The notes beneath the pieces are model-generated. The model saw only the letters and a program-made list of their open reading frames with translations, was not told the origin of the DNA and made no database searches. Below, one piece after another: positions 46,483-55,235 of a stretch of DNA of 64,000 nucleotides (its first letter is position 1; every line of letters begins with the position of its first letter). The DNA comes from Cognatundibacterium crateris (lineage in GTDB: Bacteria; Pseudomonadota; Gammaproteobacteria; Burkholderiales; Burkholderiaceae_D), in NCBI RefSeq assembly GCF_010078235.1, contig NZ_JAABOS010000005.1, forward strand, positions 62,001-126,000. Reading direction: 5' to 3'. A program made the position numbers and the translations under genes.

Positions 46483-46866
46483 TCACTCCGGCTTAGCGCT
46501 GGCTGTAGGCACTTGCAGTCCCTGGACATCCTTGTCCAGTTCGCCCAGTGTAGCGCTCAAAAAGCGTGGGCGTTGCCTTAACTGTTGACGTACCCAGAAT
46601 GCGATACCAGCCGCGCTGGCTGCGAAAAACAGGATCAGTACGCTGATTAAAGCGACCCGGTGCGTTTCCCAAAATACGGCGATGAGCAATAAAGCGGCCA
46701 GCATGGTGGCGAAACAGGCACAAAACAGGGCGGCTAATGACCATAGCAGCATGGAGGAAAAACGCTGCAGTTCTTCCTCCACTTCCACAGAAGCCAATGC
46801 CAGCCGCGTCTGCAGCATATCTGCAAACGTGGCTGTCAATTGCCGGATGGAGTCCAGAACAGCCAT
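46483..46866 (-). CDS. Phage holin family / YqjE-like membrane protein
   Basis: The 127-aa protein has two hydrophobic helices (about 38-65 and 73-93) after a charged start (MAVLDSIRQLTATFADMLQTRLALASVEVEEE). This is the Holin-X/YqjE pattern, also called DUF1469. Despite the name it is not a phage lysis gene here. It lies 3 bases after the YqjD-like gene and 3 before the YqjK-like gene, so all three form one transcript. Confidence 0.8.
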   Translation of the reverse strand: MAVLDSIRQLTATFADMLQTRLALASVEVEEELQRFSSMLLWSLAALFCACFATMLAALLLIAVFWETHRVALISVLILFFAASAAGIAFWVRQQLRQRPRFLSATLGELDKDVQGLQVPTASAKPE

Positions 46867-46869
46867 GGA

Positions 46870-47181
46870 TCAGCGGCTGCGGCCGATGAGCAAACCGACC
46901 AGCAAGCCGACACCGGCTGCGATACCGGCAGATTGCCATGGGTTTTCTTTGACGTAGACGTCTGTTGCTTTTGCCGCGTCTCTGGTGCGTGTCACGACCA
47001 GATCTTCTATCCTTGCCACTTCGGCTTTGGCATTGCGCAGTGTGTGTTCAAAACGTTCTTTGGCAGATTTAAAGCCTTCGCTGCCTTGTTGTTCGGTGTT
47101 GCGTAACAAGTCTTCCGCATCTCTGATGACCTGATTCAGATCGTGCATCAGTTTGTCTTTGTGCTGTTCTGCTGAGCTCAT
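46870..47181 (-). CDS. DUF883 family membrane protein (ElaB/YqjD-like)
   Basis: The 103-aa protein has an amphipathic helical body (about 1-75) and a C-terminal anchor helix (WQSAGIAAGVGLLVGLLIGR). This is the layout of ElaB, YgaM and YqjD, tail-anchored inner membrane proteins that in E. coli bind stationary-phase ribosomes. I chose ATG 47181, which has AAAGGA at a good distance; the frame's earlier ATG at 47232 lacks one. It starts the YqjD/E/K-like trio. Confidence 0.88.
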   Translation of the reverse strand: MSSAEQHKDKLMHDLNQVIRDAEDLLRNTEQQGSEGFKSAKERFEHTLRNAKAEVARIEDLVVTRTRDAAKATDVYVKENPWQSAGIAAGVGLLVGLLIGRSR

Positions 47182-47238
47182 AGTTTTTCCTTTGTAAAAA
47201 ACAGTGTTAATCACATCCACGCATACCGCCATATTGTA

Positions 47239-47267
47239 AGACTGGGAACGACTGCAGTTCTCAGTCT
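47239..47267 (-). terminator. Hairpin between ubiA and the YqjD-like gene
   Basis: AGACTGGGAAC pairs with GTTCTCAGTCT over 11 bp, including one G-T wobble, with a 7-nt loop. It lies between the end of ubiA and the start of the next operon on the minus strand. No T-run follows. Confidence 0.5.
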
Positions 47268-47339
47268 AAGCAAGTATGGGTAAGACAATTTGCGACAAGT
47301 CAAACAAAGCGACATCGGATACAGCGGCCAGAGTTGTCT

Positions 47340-48203
47340 TTACTTTAAAGCATAGTCAAAGGCAATTCCAGCGAAGATTGCCGCTCCTAACCAGTTATTG
47401 TGGCGGAAAGCTGCAAAACAAGACATACGCTCACGATCTTTGATCAACACATAGTGGTAAAGCGCACACAGGGCGGCAGTGGCTATGCCGAACAGGAAAA
47501 TTTTTCCCAGCCCATTGTTCAGACCAACCAGCGTAATCAGACCCAGGCTGATGCCGTAACACAGCATCACGGCCAGCACATCAAAGCGCCCAAAAGTAAT
47601 TGCGGAAGTTTTGATACCTATTTTCAAGTCATCATCGCGGTCCACCATCGCATATTCAGTATCGTAGGCGACAGCCCAGAACACATTGGCGATCAACAGT
47701 AGCCATGCACTGGCTGGCAGCATATTCTGCACCGAGGCATATGCCATGGGAATCCCGAAGCCAAATGCGATACCCAGATAAGCCTGAGGAATAGCAAAAA
47801 AACGTTTGAAATACGGATAGCTGGCCGCGATCAGAACGGCGAAAACCGATAACTGCCTGGTCAGCGTATTGAGTGGAATAATCAACGCGAAAGAGATCAG
47901 AGCCAGTGCGACAGCGACTGCCAGGGCTTCTTTGCCAGAGATTTTGCCACTGGTGATAGGCCGCTCGGCAGTGCGTTTGACGTGTTTGTCAAAATCACGG
48001 TCAGCATAATCATTGACGGCGCATCCTGCTGAGCGCATGAGTAAGGTACCCAGACTATAAATCAGCAGCAGCTTCCAGTCTGGTACGCCGCCTGCAGCCA
48101 GCCATAAAGCACCCAGTGTAGGCCACAATAACAGCAGGGTGCCAACCGGTTTGTCGAGACGTATCAGACGTGAATACCAATAAAGACGTTCCGTAACAGA
48201 CAT
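47340..48203 (-). CDS. ubiA: 4-hydroxybenzoate polyprenyltransferase
   Basis: UbiA attaches the isoprenoid chain to 4-hydroxybenzoate in ubiquinone synthesis. This 287-aa inner membrane protein has the two Asp-rich motifs NDYADRDFD (64-72) and DRDDDLKIG (about 190). About eight helices are seen. ATG 48203 has GGAG ten bases before it. An in-frame ATG at 48212 and a start at 48236 are less likely. Confidence 0.95.
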   Translation of the reverse strand: MSVTERLYWYSRLIRLDKPVGTLLLLWPTLGALWLAAGGVPDWKLLLIYSLGTLLMRSAGCAVNDYADRDFDKHVKRTAERPITSGKISGKEALAVAVALALISFALIIPLNTLTRQLSVFAVLIAASYPYFKRFFAIPQAYLGIAFGFGIPMAYASVQNMLPASAWLLLIANVFWAVAYDTEYAMVDRDDDLKIGIKTSAITFGRFDVLAVMLCYGISLGLITLVGLNNGLGKIFLFGIATAALCALYHYVLIKDRERMSCFAAFRHNNWLGAAIFAGIAFDYALK

Positions 48204-48251
48204 GAAGGGCATACTCCAATAAGCAATGCCCGCCATTATAAGGCTTAAGCT

Positions 48252-48467
48252 TTACATCAGTACCCTTTGCGGGCGTATCAAAGAGGGCAAGGGTATGCCA
48301 GGTTCTTCCGGAATCTGTTCATCACTCATCAACATATCCGTGTTCGTTGGACAACTGACGGCAGCAGCGGGAGTGCTGCCAGCCTGCTCGCGTCCGGTCA
48401 AAAATCCAGCCAGAAAAATGATCCCGGACAGCAGGAGGCAGATGGCATAGAGAGCGATATTTTTCAT
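48252..48467 (-). CDS. Small single-pass membrane protein, unknown
   Basis: The 71-aa frame begins MKNIALYAICLLLSGIIFLAGFL, one strong hydrophobic helix (about 4-24), followed by a polar tail with one Cys and several Pro residues. This looks like a genuine inner-membrane or signal-anchored peptide. It lies 48 bases upstream of ubiA on the same strand. The ribosome-binding site is weak. I know no family for it; ORF-by-chance is possible. Confidence 0.5.
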   Translation of the reverse strand: MKNIALYAICLLLSGIIFLAGFLTGREQAGSTPAAAVSCPTNTDMLMSDEQIPEEPGIPLPSLIRPQRVLM

Positions 48468-48670
48468 GCTGGCTTTCTGTACTTTGCAAAGTGAGGTCTG
48501 CGCACTGGCAGCCGTGGGCGGCTGACTTGAATGCTATATTTAATTGAAAAAGAAATAGTGCCGCAAGTTCAGAAAATTAGTACCATAGCATTTGGAAAGG
48601 GGTAAGATTTCCAATCTCAGGTAGCGTACGGCGCTACCATTCCAATAATGCCAACTGATCAGGAGAGAAA

Positions 48671-49459
48671 ATGAGTTCACCGGAATTGCTGTTGCAGGTC
48701 TTGCGTTCAGAATTACGTGCTGCGGGCGTGACCTATAAAGTGCTGGCTGAGCGTATCCACATGAGTGAATCCAGCGTCAAGCGCATGTTCGGTCAGAAGG
48801 ATATGAGTCTGTCCAGGCTGGCTGAAATCTGTAAAGCATCCGGTGTGGCGATGGAAGACATTTTGCGTCAGGCGGCCGATGTCACACCGCACTCAGACAC
48901 GCTGACGCTGGCGCAGGAAAAATCCCTGATCGCCGCTCCCAAGCTCTTACTGGTCGCGATTTGCTGCCTCGGTAACTGGACGATGGAGCAGATTGTTGAG
49001 ACTTATCAGATGACAGAGTCTGAATGTGTACTGCAATTGATTGCACTCGACAAGCTGGAATTGATTGAATTACGCCCCAATAATCGCTACCGTCTGAATG
49101 TTTCGCCCGCTTTTCACTGGTTGCCGGATGGCCCGGTGCAGCAGTATTTCCGGGATTATGTGGTCGCTGATTATTTCAATGGCAGCTTCGACCATAAAGG
49201 GGAAACGCTGTTGTGTGTTCCGGCGCGCGTGTCCAGTCGCAGTGCCCAGGAAGTGGTGCAAAAGATTCAGCAACTGGTTGCGGAACTGGCACGTTTGCAT
49301 CAGGAAGACCGGCGCCTGAAAGCCGAAGAACGTGATGGCTTTACTTTGCTGGTTGGCTTCCGCTCCTGGGAGTTTTCCGCATTTACTGCGCTGCGTCGTC
49401 CGGAAGCCAAACCTGAATTACCCAGTATGACTCACCAGATCGGTCCTAAGAAAAGATAA
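48671..49459 (+). CDS. XRE-family transcriptional regulator
   Basis: The 262-aa protein has an N-terminal Cro/C1-type helix-turn-helix (about 9-63, with YKVLAERIHMSESSVKRMFG). A long C-terminal region follows that has no recognised ligand domain. Target and signal are unknown. AGGAGA lies ideally before the start. Its final 28 bases overlap the 3' end of the opposite patatin gene. Confidence 0.85.
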   Translation: MSSPELLLQVLRSELRAAGVTYKVLAERIHMSESSVKRMFGQKDMSLSRLAEICKASGVAMEDILRQAADVTPHSDTLTLAQEKSLIAAPKLLLVAICCLGNWTMEQIVETYQMTESECVLQLIALDKLELIELRPNNRYRLNVSPAFHWLPDGPVQQYFRDYVVADYFNGSFDHKGETLLCVPARVSSRSAQEVVQKIQQLVAELARLHQEDRRLKAEERDGFTLLVGFRSWEFSAFTALRRPEAKPELPSMTHQIGPKKR

Positions 49460-51750
49460 ACCGAGGAACCCGCGCCGCGGGTTGCTCCTACGCCGAAATA
49501 CAGGGGGCCAAACCGGGTGTCGACCGATAAACTGGTACTGGCGGCCTGCTTCAGTTCGCGCAAATGGAAACTATTGTTGTTGCCATAAGCGCCGCCCAGT
49601 TCGGCAGAAAAGCCGAGCCGTATTGCGCCGCCTACGGTTGCAGGCAAAGCCCCGATTTTTCTGGCGATCAGTATCCGGCTAAAGACGTTAGCATCACCCG
49701 TCAGTGAGTTTCTGGGTAAGCCGGACAGCCGCAAGAAGCCGCCCAGTGCAGAAGGCGCATTACTATGTTGGGAGCGTCCCCATTCTCCGTACACATGACC
49801 GGCCCAGTCACCGTACTGGAATGCGCGCATCATGCTGATTTCCGAGCTTGCCTGCGACGGTTCACCGGTATCTTTACTGGGTGAGCGCTGCCACGATAAA
49901 GTGAACAGCGAACCCTTGCTCGGAAACGAAAGCGAATCCAGCGTATCAGCGCGGAAGCTCAGGAACTGTGTGGTATCAAAGAATTTGGTGTTGGGATCAA
50001 TCGGCACAACCGGTAATACGCCATTGAGTTTTGCATAGCCACGCCGGATACCGGCTTCTATACTGCCCCAGTTGCCGAGCTGACGACCCAGTAAGAATGA
50101 GACGCTGGTCTCGCTGGCATTAATCCTGCCTACCCGCAATCCCTGACTGTAATTATCCAGTCCCGTCGCATTGTAATCAAAGCCTGGAGCAATATACCAG
50201 GGCGAGGCTGGTGCCAGCGGTTGCCAGAACTGCGTGCTGAATTCCTGATGGCTGCCAATTCTTGCAACTGAACGCAATTCTGCGCCATAGCTATTGAGAG
50301 ATGAGGCGACATGCATTACTCCCAGGGAGAAACGGTTATCATCTGAGAAATCGCTGGATAATTCCACGCCAAGGCGTAGCCGGTTGCGACTGGATTGTGA
50401 CTCTTTGGCTTCAATAGTGACCTTGCGTTCGGTGACCACATCTTCAATCTTTGCCTCCACGGTATCGAGGTCACCACGCCCATATAATTTCGCAGTCGCG
50501 GCGCGGATTTGATCCTGGGTCAGGCTCACACCGGCTTCCAGTCCAGTCTGCGAGATCAGCGTCTGCGGATTAATGTATTGTGTGCCCTTCACTTCAATTT
50601 GCGTAATCGGCATAGCGATCAGGCTGGTCTTGGCGGTACGCGTGGCGTGAGTACGCTGAGCGTCAGTTGCCAGATATTGTGCTTCGTCGACTGCATAGTT
50701 GCGTAACTTACTTTGCAACTGGAAGGCGGCATTTTCACCTGCGGAAATCGCACGCCGGTAAGCAGAAAAATCCAGAAAGCTGATGCCATCCAGTTTGGGC
50801 GCGATCAACACATCGCTATCTTTCAGCTCCCTGATCGAGCGCTGCACATTTTGCTCCGTCAGTATCTGTAACATCTGGGTCGCGACATCAATCGCGCTGT
50901 GCAAATCTCTTTCTTTCGCCAATGGCGTTCCCACATTGACTGCAATGATGACATCCGCGCCCATAGAGCGCGCCAGTTCGACCGGCAGATTGCTGACCAG
51001 ACCACCATCGACCACCAGTTTATCTTTAATGCGTACCGGGGCGAACACACCGGGAACGGCCAGTGAAGCGCGCATAGACGCCAGCAAAGGGGTATCTGAT
51101 AATTCCACCAGGTCACCCGTGAGCAAATCGGAGGCGACCGAGCGGAAAGGCAATGCCAGCTGATTCACAGCATGGTCGCGCATCCCCTCAGGCACCAGAC
51201 GCCCAAGTGCATGATCCAGCGTGGCATTCCCTGCTGCAGCTGCTGGCAAAAATACGCCCGATTTGGTAACTGCCAATTCCAGCCGGGTCGGGATGATGGT
51301 GTCTTCGATTTTTCGGCGATAGTCGAGGTCGTAACGGGCGGGGCGGTCTGCCATCACATGATCCCAGTCGGTTTCGATCACGATGCGTTCCAGTTCATCG
51401 GCCGTTCTGCCCGCTGCATAAGCGCCGCCGACCACCGCACCCATGCTGGTCCCGACCACCACATCAACCGGTACCCGCATTTTTTGCAATGCCCGTAGTA
51501 CGCCGATATGCGCAAAGCCACGCGCACCTCCACCTGACAATACCAGTGCTATCCTTGGCCGCTGGGTCATTGTGGTGTTAGTGGCGTTATTTGCTGCTGT
51601 GCTAGCTTGTGCATTAGCCGTCGGGAGCGTGGATACAGAGCTGCTGACAGTTTTATTCGTATTGGTCTGCGCTGCAGCGGGCAGGCAGAGAGCGAGCAGC
51701 AGACCAGACAGTAGTGTAGGGAATAGGGACATCAGGCGCGAGAGCTTCAT
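49432..51750 (-). CDS. Patatin-like phospholipase with POTRA and outer-membrane barrel (type Vd, PlpD-like)
   Basis: The 772-aa protein is a self-contained surface lipase. A signal peptide (cut near AAAQ, 28) is followed by a Ser/Thr/Ala/Asn-rich linker. The patatin domain has oxyanion GGGARG (73-78), nucleophile Ser102 in GTSMG and Asp248 in DGG. A POTRA-like region (about 380-455, ITQIEVKGTQYINPQ) leads to a BamA/TamA-type beta-barrel ending in Trp. This is the layout of PlpD of Pseudomonas and FplA of Fusobacterium. The lipase would hydrolyse phospholipids; whether it is released is unknown. Confidence 0.9.
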   Translation of the reverse strand: MKLSRLMSLFPTLLSGLLLALCLPAAAQTNTNKTVSSSVSTLPTANAQASTAANNATNTTMTQRPRIALVLSGGGARGFAHIGVLRALQKMRVPVDVVVGTSMGAVVGGAYAAGRTADELERIVIETDWDHVMADRPARYDLDYRRKIEDTIIPTRLELAVTKSGVFLPAAAAGNATLDHALGRLVPEGMRDHAVNQLALPFRSVASDLLTGDLVELSDTPLLASMRASLAVPGVFAPVRIKDKLVVDGGLVSNLPVELARSMGADVIIAVNVGTPLAKERDLHSAIDVATQMLQILTEQNVQRSIRELKDSDVLIAPKLDGISFLDFSAYRRAISAGENAAFQLQSKLRNYAVDEAQYLATDAQRTHATRTAKTSLIAMPITQIEVKGTQYINPQTLISQTGLEAGVSLTQDQIRAATAKLYGRGDLDTVEAKIEDVVTERKVTIEAKESQSSRNRLRLGVELSSDFSDDNRFSLGVMHVASSLNSYGAELRSVARIGSHQEFSTQFWQPLAPASPWYIAPGFDYNATGLDNYSQGLRVGRINASETSVSFLLGRQLGNWGSIEAGIRRGYAKLNGVLPVVPIDPNTKFFDTTQFLSFRADTLDSLSFPSKGSLFTLSWQRSPSKDTGEPSQASSEISMMRAFQYGDWAGHVYGEWGRSQHSNAPSALGGFLRLSGLPRNSLTGDANVFSRILIARKIGALPATVGGAIRLGFSAELGGAYGNNNSFHLRELKQAASTSLSVDTRFGPLYFGVGATRGAGSSVYLFLGPIW

Positions 51751-51838
51751 GAGATGATGATTCCGGAAAAAACAAACAACGAACTGGAGACGAAAATAGT
51801 TGACGCTTGTCGACAGGGAGAGCAGCGTCTTTGACAGA

Positions 51839-52390
51839 TCAGTCTGGACTTGAGGGTGCGATCAGGGCAGTCAGTACATGATCGCGCCAGCTACCATTGA
51901 TACGCAGATAGGCCTTGGCAATGCCTTCCTGTTCGAATCCCAGGCTGCGCAACAAGGCGGCACTGCGTGCATTTTCTGGTACATAATTTGCCATCACCCG
52001 GTGCAGACCCTGATGTAGGAATACATAGTCCAGGCCAGCCTGCACTGCTTCATGCATTAAAGCTTTGCCCTCGCAGTCGGCAGCAATCGCATAGCCCAGA
52101 TGGCAGGCTTGAAATGCGCCCCTGACTACATTGCTGAAATGGCAGATGCCTATCATCCTGTCTTCTAGCCAGACTGAGAAAGGAAATCCTGTTCCGCTGA
52201 TAAATTGTTGATTGAACTGAGCGATGCGTGCTTCGCAAGCCTCGGGTGAAAAATAATCAGGCTGACGCTCTGGTTCCCAGGGCTGGAGATGAGCCTGATT
52301 GTCCAGCAAATAGTGCTGATAGGATGGGCTATCCTCCAATTGCAATACACGTAAGGTCAGTCTCTCGGTTTGCAGGATGGGATAGGGCAT
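51839..52390 (-). CDS. GNAT N-acetyltransferase (RimJ/RimL type)
   Basis: The 183-aa protein starts with LQTERLTLRVLQLEDSPSYQHYL, the usual opening of RimJ/RimL-like enzymes. It has HLGYAIAADCEGKALMHEAV, the acetyl-CoA binding loop and strand, then NARSAALLRSLGFEQEGIA. Members acetylate N-termini of ribosomal proteins or small amines. The substrate is unknown. It lies between the patatin gene and oxyR on the minus strand and appears independent. Confidence 0.85.
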   Translation of the reverse strand: MPYPILQTERLTLRVLQLEDSPSYQHYLLDNQAHLQPWEPERQPDYFSPEACEARIAQFNQQFISGTGFPFSVWLEDRMIGICHFSNVVRGAFQACHLGYAIAADCEGKALMHEAVQAGLDYVFLHQGLHRVMANYVPENARSAALLRSLGFEQEGIAKAYLRINGSWRDHVLTALIAPSSPD

Positions 52391-52455
52391 GGCGGCCTCA
52401 GGAAATGGCAGTGGCCGGAGTATACAACTTTTGTTGTTTATATGGCAGTTTTTTG

Positions 52456-53400
52456 CTATTGCGCGCTGGCATCTTCACTGAGCATGGTCACGCCCGGTAA
52501 GGTGCAGGCCAGCACAGTCTGGCGTATGGCTTCGATAGCGGCCTGACGGGTAAAACTTTTACGCCAGGCGATCACAATTCTGCGCTCCGGTGCCGGAGCA
52601 GCAAAGGGTACATAGCGCAGCATACCGTCTTTGCTGTGCAAGTCAGCGACTGAGGCTGCCGGCAGTACCGTCAGACCCACACCGGATGCCACCATATGAC
52701 GTATGGTTTCGAGTGAAGAGCCTTCAAAAGTGCGTGCAATGCCATCTCCGGTAGTGGAGAAGCGCGCCATCTCTGGACAGACTTCCAGTACCTGATCGCG
52801 GAAGCAATGTCCATTTCCGAGCAATAACATGGTTTCCGTCTTTAATTCAGCAGCTGAAATTTCTTCACGCTCAGCCCAGGCATGGTCTTTCGGCATGGCG
52901 ACCACGAAGGGCTCGTCATACAAAGCCTGTATCATCATGCCGTGATCAGGCAGTGGCAAAGCCATGATGGCTGCATCGAGTTCACCCTGGCGCAGTAATT
53001 CCAACAGTTTGACCGTGAAATTTTCTTGCAGAACCAAAGGCATCTGCGGCACCCGCTCTATCATGTTTTTGACCAGCGAGGGCAGCAGATAAGGACCTAC
53101 GGTATAGATCACACCAAGGCGGAAAGGGCCCGCCAGCGGATCTTTATTTTGTTTGGCAATTTCTTTAATGGCAGCGGTTTGCTCCAGCACCCGCTCCGCC
53201 TGCGCTACGATTTGTGCGCCCAGTGGTGTGGTCGAAACTTCAGTGCCGCCACGCTCGAAAATCGTGACGCCCAGCTCATCTTCGAGCTTCTTGATCGCGA
53301 CAGACAAGGTCGGCTGCGCCACAAAACAGGCCTCTGCAGCATGGCCAAAATGTTTTTGCCGGGCGACCGCGACGATGTATTTTAATTCGGTGAGTGTCAT
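52456..53400 (-). CDS. oxyR: Hydrogen peroxide sensor OxyR (LysR family)
   Basis: OxyR senses peroxide by a disulfide and turns on antioxidant genes. The 314-aa LysR regulator has the helix-turn-helix at 1-60. The redox pair lies exactly at Cys199 (GNGHCFRDQ) and Cys208 (LEVC), the same numbers as in E. coli. No katG or ahpCF lies beside it, so its targets are elsewhere, but an OsmC and a glutathione peroxidase gene occur in the window. recG lies farther upstream on the same strand, with two other genes between. Confidence 0.94.
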   Translation of the reverse strand: MTLTELKYIVAVARQKHFGHAAEACFVAQPTLSVAIKKLEDELGVTIFERGGTEVSTTPLGAQIVAQAERVLEQTAAIKEIAKQNKDPLAGPFRLGVIYTVGPYLLPSLVKNMIERVPQMPLVLQENFTVKLLELLRQGELDAAIMALPLPDHGMMIQALYDEPFVVAMPKDHAWAEREEISAAELKTETMLLLGNGHCFRDQVLEVCPEMARFSTTGDGIARTFEGSSLETIRHMVASGVGLTVLPAASVADLHSKDGMLRYVPFAAPAPERRIVIAWRKSFTRQAAIEAIRQTVLACTLPGVTMLSEDASAQ

Positions 53401-53516
53401 GGTCTTAGTTTGGCACAGACTGGGCGAATCGTCAGCAAACTATTCAGTCAAAAATTAAAAAAAGCAGAATTCCTGGCGGTGCTGCATGACTAAAGCTGCC
53501 TCTTGATGCTTAAAAT

Positions 53517-53574
53517 CGGACTAGGCATGGGTTGAGTTGTTGGCATTCCAATATCAAGCCATGCACCCAGTCCG
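53517..53574 (-). terminator. Imperfect long hairpin after the SDR gene
   Basis: CGGACT..CATGG..TTGA on one arm pairs with TCAA..CCATG..AGTCCG on the other. The stem is about 16-20 bp with small bulges, and short T-runs follow on both strands. It lies between the SDR stop and oxyR start, so it would end the SDR transcript. Confidence 0.6.
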
Positions 53575-53594
53575 CTTTTGTACTTATGGCGGAC

Positions 53595-54503
53595 TTATTT
53601 TTTGTTCGCCATTGCCTTAGTCAATTCCATATGCCCTTGTGCCATGCCGCTTTCCGGCACGGTTTCGTGCTCGCGCTGGCGTACTTCCGCCAGTCGTGCA
53701 GCGAGCTGTTCCGGCGCATCGCTGGCATGGCCTATGTGTACACCTTGGGTCAGTGTGATGTGAGCTGCCTCAAAACTGCCTGCTCCGGCGCATAAAATAG
53801 TTCTGTTCGGTGCCTGTTCAGAAGCCAGTACCAACATGGCAGGCACCACATCGGTGGGTTGCAAAGCCTGTAAAAACTCAGGTGGGAACAGGCTTTCCGT
53901 CATGCGGGTAGCGGCAGTCGGGGCAAGGCTGTTGACACGGATATCGTATTTGGCGCCTTCCAGTGACAAGGTTTGCATCAGGCCTACCAGCGCCATTTTG
54001 GCCGCGCCGTAATTGGATTGACCGAAGTTACCGTACAGGCCAGAGGAGGAGGTCGTCATCACGATACGACCATATTTTTGTTCCGTCATGATGGGCCAGA
54101 CGGCTTTGCAGCAGTGCACTGCGCCCATCAGATGCACATCCAATACGAGTTTGAAATCGTCCAGCTCCATTTTGGCGAAACTCTTATCGCGCAGGATGCC
54201 GGCATTGTTGATCAGGATATCGATGCGGCCCCATTTGGCCATGGTCTCTTTGACCATCGCTTGTACTGCCGCGTAATCAGTAACCGATGCACCATTGGCG
54301 ATCGCTTCGCCGCCGGCAGCAAGGATTTCTTCAACCACAGCGAGCGCAGCTGCGGATGAGCCGCCCGAACCATCGCGTGTACCGCCCAGATCGTTGACCA
54401 CGACTTTGGCACCTCTGGCAGCCAGTGCCAGTGCGTGCTCACGGCCCAGTCCGCCACCGGCACCGGTGACGATAGCTACGCGTCCTGTCAAGTCTATGCT
54501 CAT
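53595..54503 (-). CDS. SDR family oxidoreductase (3-hydroxyacyl-CoA dehydrogenase-like)
   Basis: This 302-aa enzyme has the short-chain dehydrogenase pattern: TGAGGGLGR (about 14-22), NNAG (about 99-102) and the catalytic Ser...Tyr-x-x-x-Lys with SNYGAAK. NDLGG after strand 2 and the YGNFGQSNYG context resemble the dehydrogenase part of peroxisomal-type multifunctional enzyme 2 (HSD17B4). That suggests 3-hydroxyacyl-CoA oxidation, but the substrate is not proven. A C-terminal extension (about 235-302) lacks known motifs. Confidence 0.82.
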   Translation of the reverse strand: MSIDLTGRVAIVTGAGGGLGREHALALAARGAKVVVNDLGGTRDGSGGSSAAALAVVEEILAAGGEAIANGASVTDYAAVQAMVKETMAKWGRIDILINNAGILRDKSFAKMELDDFKLVLDVHLMGAVHCCKAVWPIMTEQKYGRIVMTTSSSGLYGNFGQSNYGAAKMALVGLMQTLSLEGAKYDIRVNSLAPTAATRMTESLFPPEFLQALQPTDVVPAMLVLASEQAPNRTILCAGAGSFEAAHITLTQGVHIGHASDAPEQLAARLAEVRQREHETVPESGMAQGHMELTKAMANKK

Positions 54504-54577
54504 GCTGTCATCCTTTATATGTTTCGTTGAAATTGAGTTGCTGAATGAGTGTCTTGTTTAGCGTCTTGTTCTTGTGT

Positions 54578-54611
54578 CAGTCTGGGCCTGGCTTGAAGTC
54601 CGGCCAGACTG
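54578..54611 (-). other. Hairpin between the GNAT and SDR genes
   Basis: CAGTCTGG and CCAGACTG form a perfect 8-bp stem with an 18-nt inner part. It sits 48 bases from the GNAT stop and 75 from the SDR start, on the 5' side of GNAT-like minus-strand flow, and may be a terminator or leader structure of the SDR gene. Confidence 0.4.
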
Positions 54612-54658
54612 CAGGAATGCATTGTAACCTGCAGCGCATGACATGATAGCCGGCTTGT

Positions 54659-55144
54659 TCAGCTTAGTTTTTTCTGCATCATGATGGCGCCACCCATGGC
54701 AGGATCAAGCTCATAAGTGGCAAAACCCTGGCTCAGATACAGTTGGCGTGCCGGATGATTGCCTTCCAGGACTTCCAGCGTGAGCTTGCAATAGCCTTGT
54801 TGTTGCGCAAATTCGCAGATGCTGTGCATGAGTCTATGGCTGATACCCCGCCCACGAAAATCTGGATGCACCGCAAAGTCGTGAATATTCAATAAGGGCT
54901 GACAAGCGAAAGTAGAAAAGCCCTCTACGCAGATGGCAAAAGCAGCGGCCTGTTCAGCTTCATACGCCAGAAAAGTATGCACCATTGTTTGGCGTTTTTG
55001 CAGTTCGACGATTAAATTCGCCTGGCTGTAAGCAGACAGGGCTGCGCCACCACCCATGGGATCACTCGCATAGGCATTCAATTGCTGCAGCAAGTCTTGA
55101 GCATGGCGCGGATTGTGCAGGTCGGCTTTGATGAGTGTCAGCAT
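54659..55144 (-). CDS. GNAT N-acetyltransferase
   Basis: The 161-aa protein has the GNAT acetyl-CoA loop with DFAVHPDFRGRGISHRLM (RGRGI), followed by KLTLEVLEGNHPARQLYLSQGF, the standard C-terminal half. The acceptor is unknown. It lies between recG and the SDR gene on the minus strand, with 91 bases from recG. Confidence 0.87.
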   Translation of the reverse strand: MLTLIKADLHNPRHAQDLLQQLNAYASDPMGGGAALSAYSQANLIVELQKRQTMVHTFLAYEAEQAAAFAICVEGFSTFACQPLLNIHDFAVHPDFRGRGISHRLMHSICEFAQQQGYCKLTLEVLEGNHPARQLYLSQGFATYELDPAMGGAIMMQKKLS

Positions 55145-55235
55145 AAGTAGTCCAGAGAATGGTGTCGTTGGATGGAGTTAAGATAGCGCTGCCCGGCGCT
55201 GCCTTAATCTCATAGCTGGTGCAGCCATGATAGCC

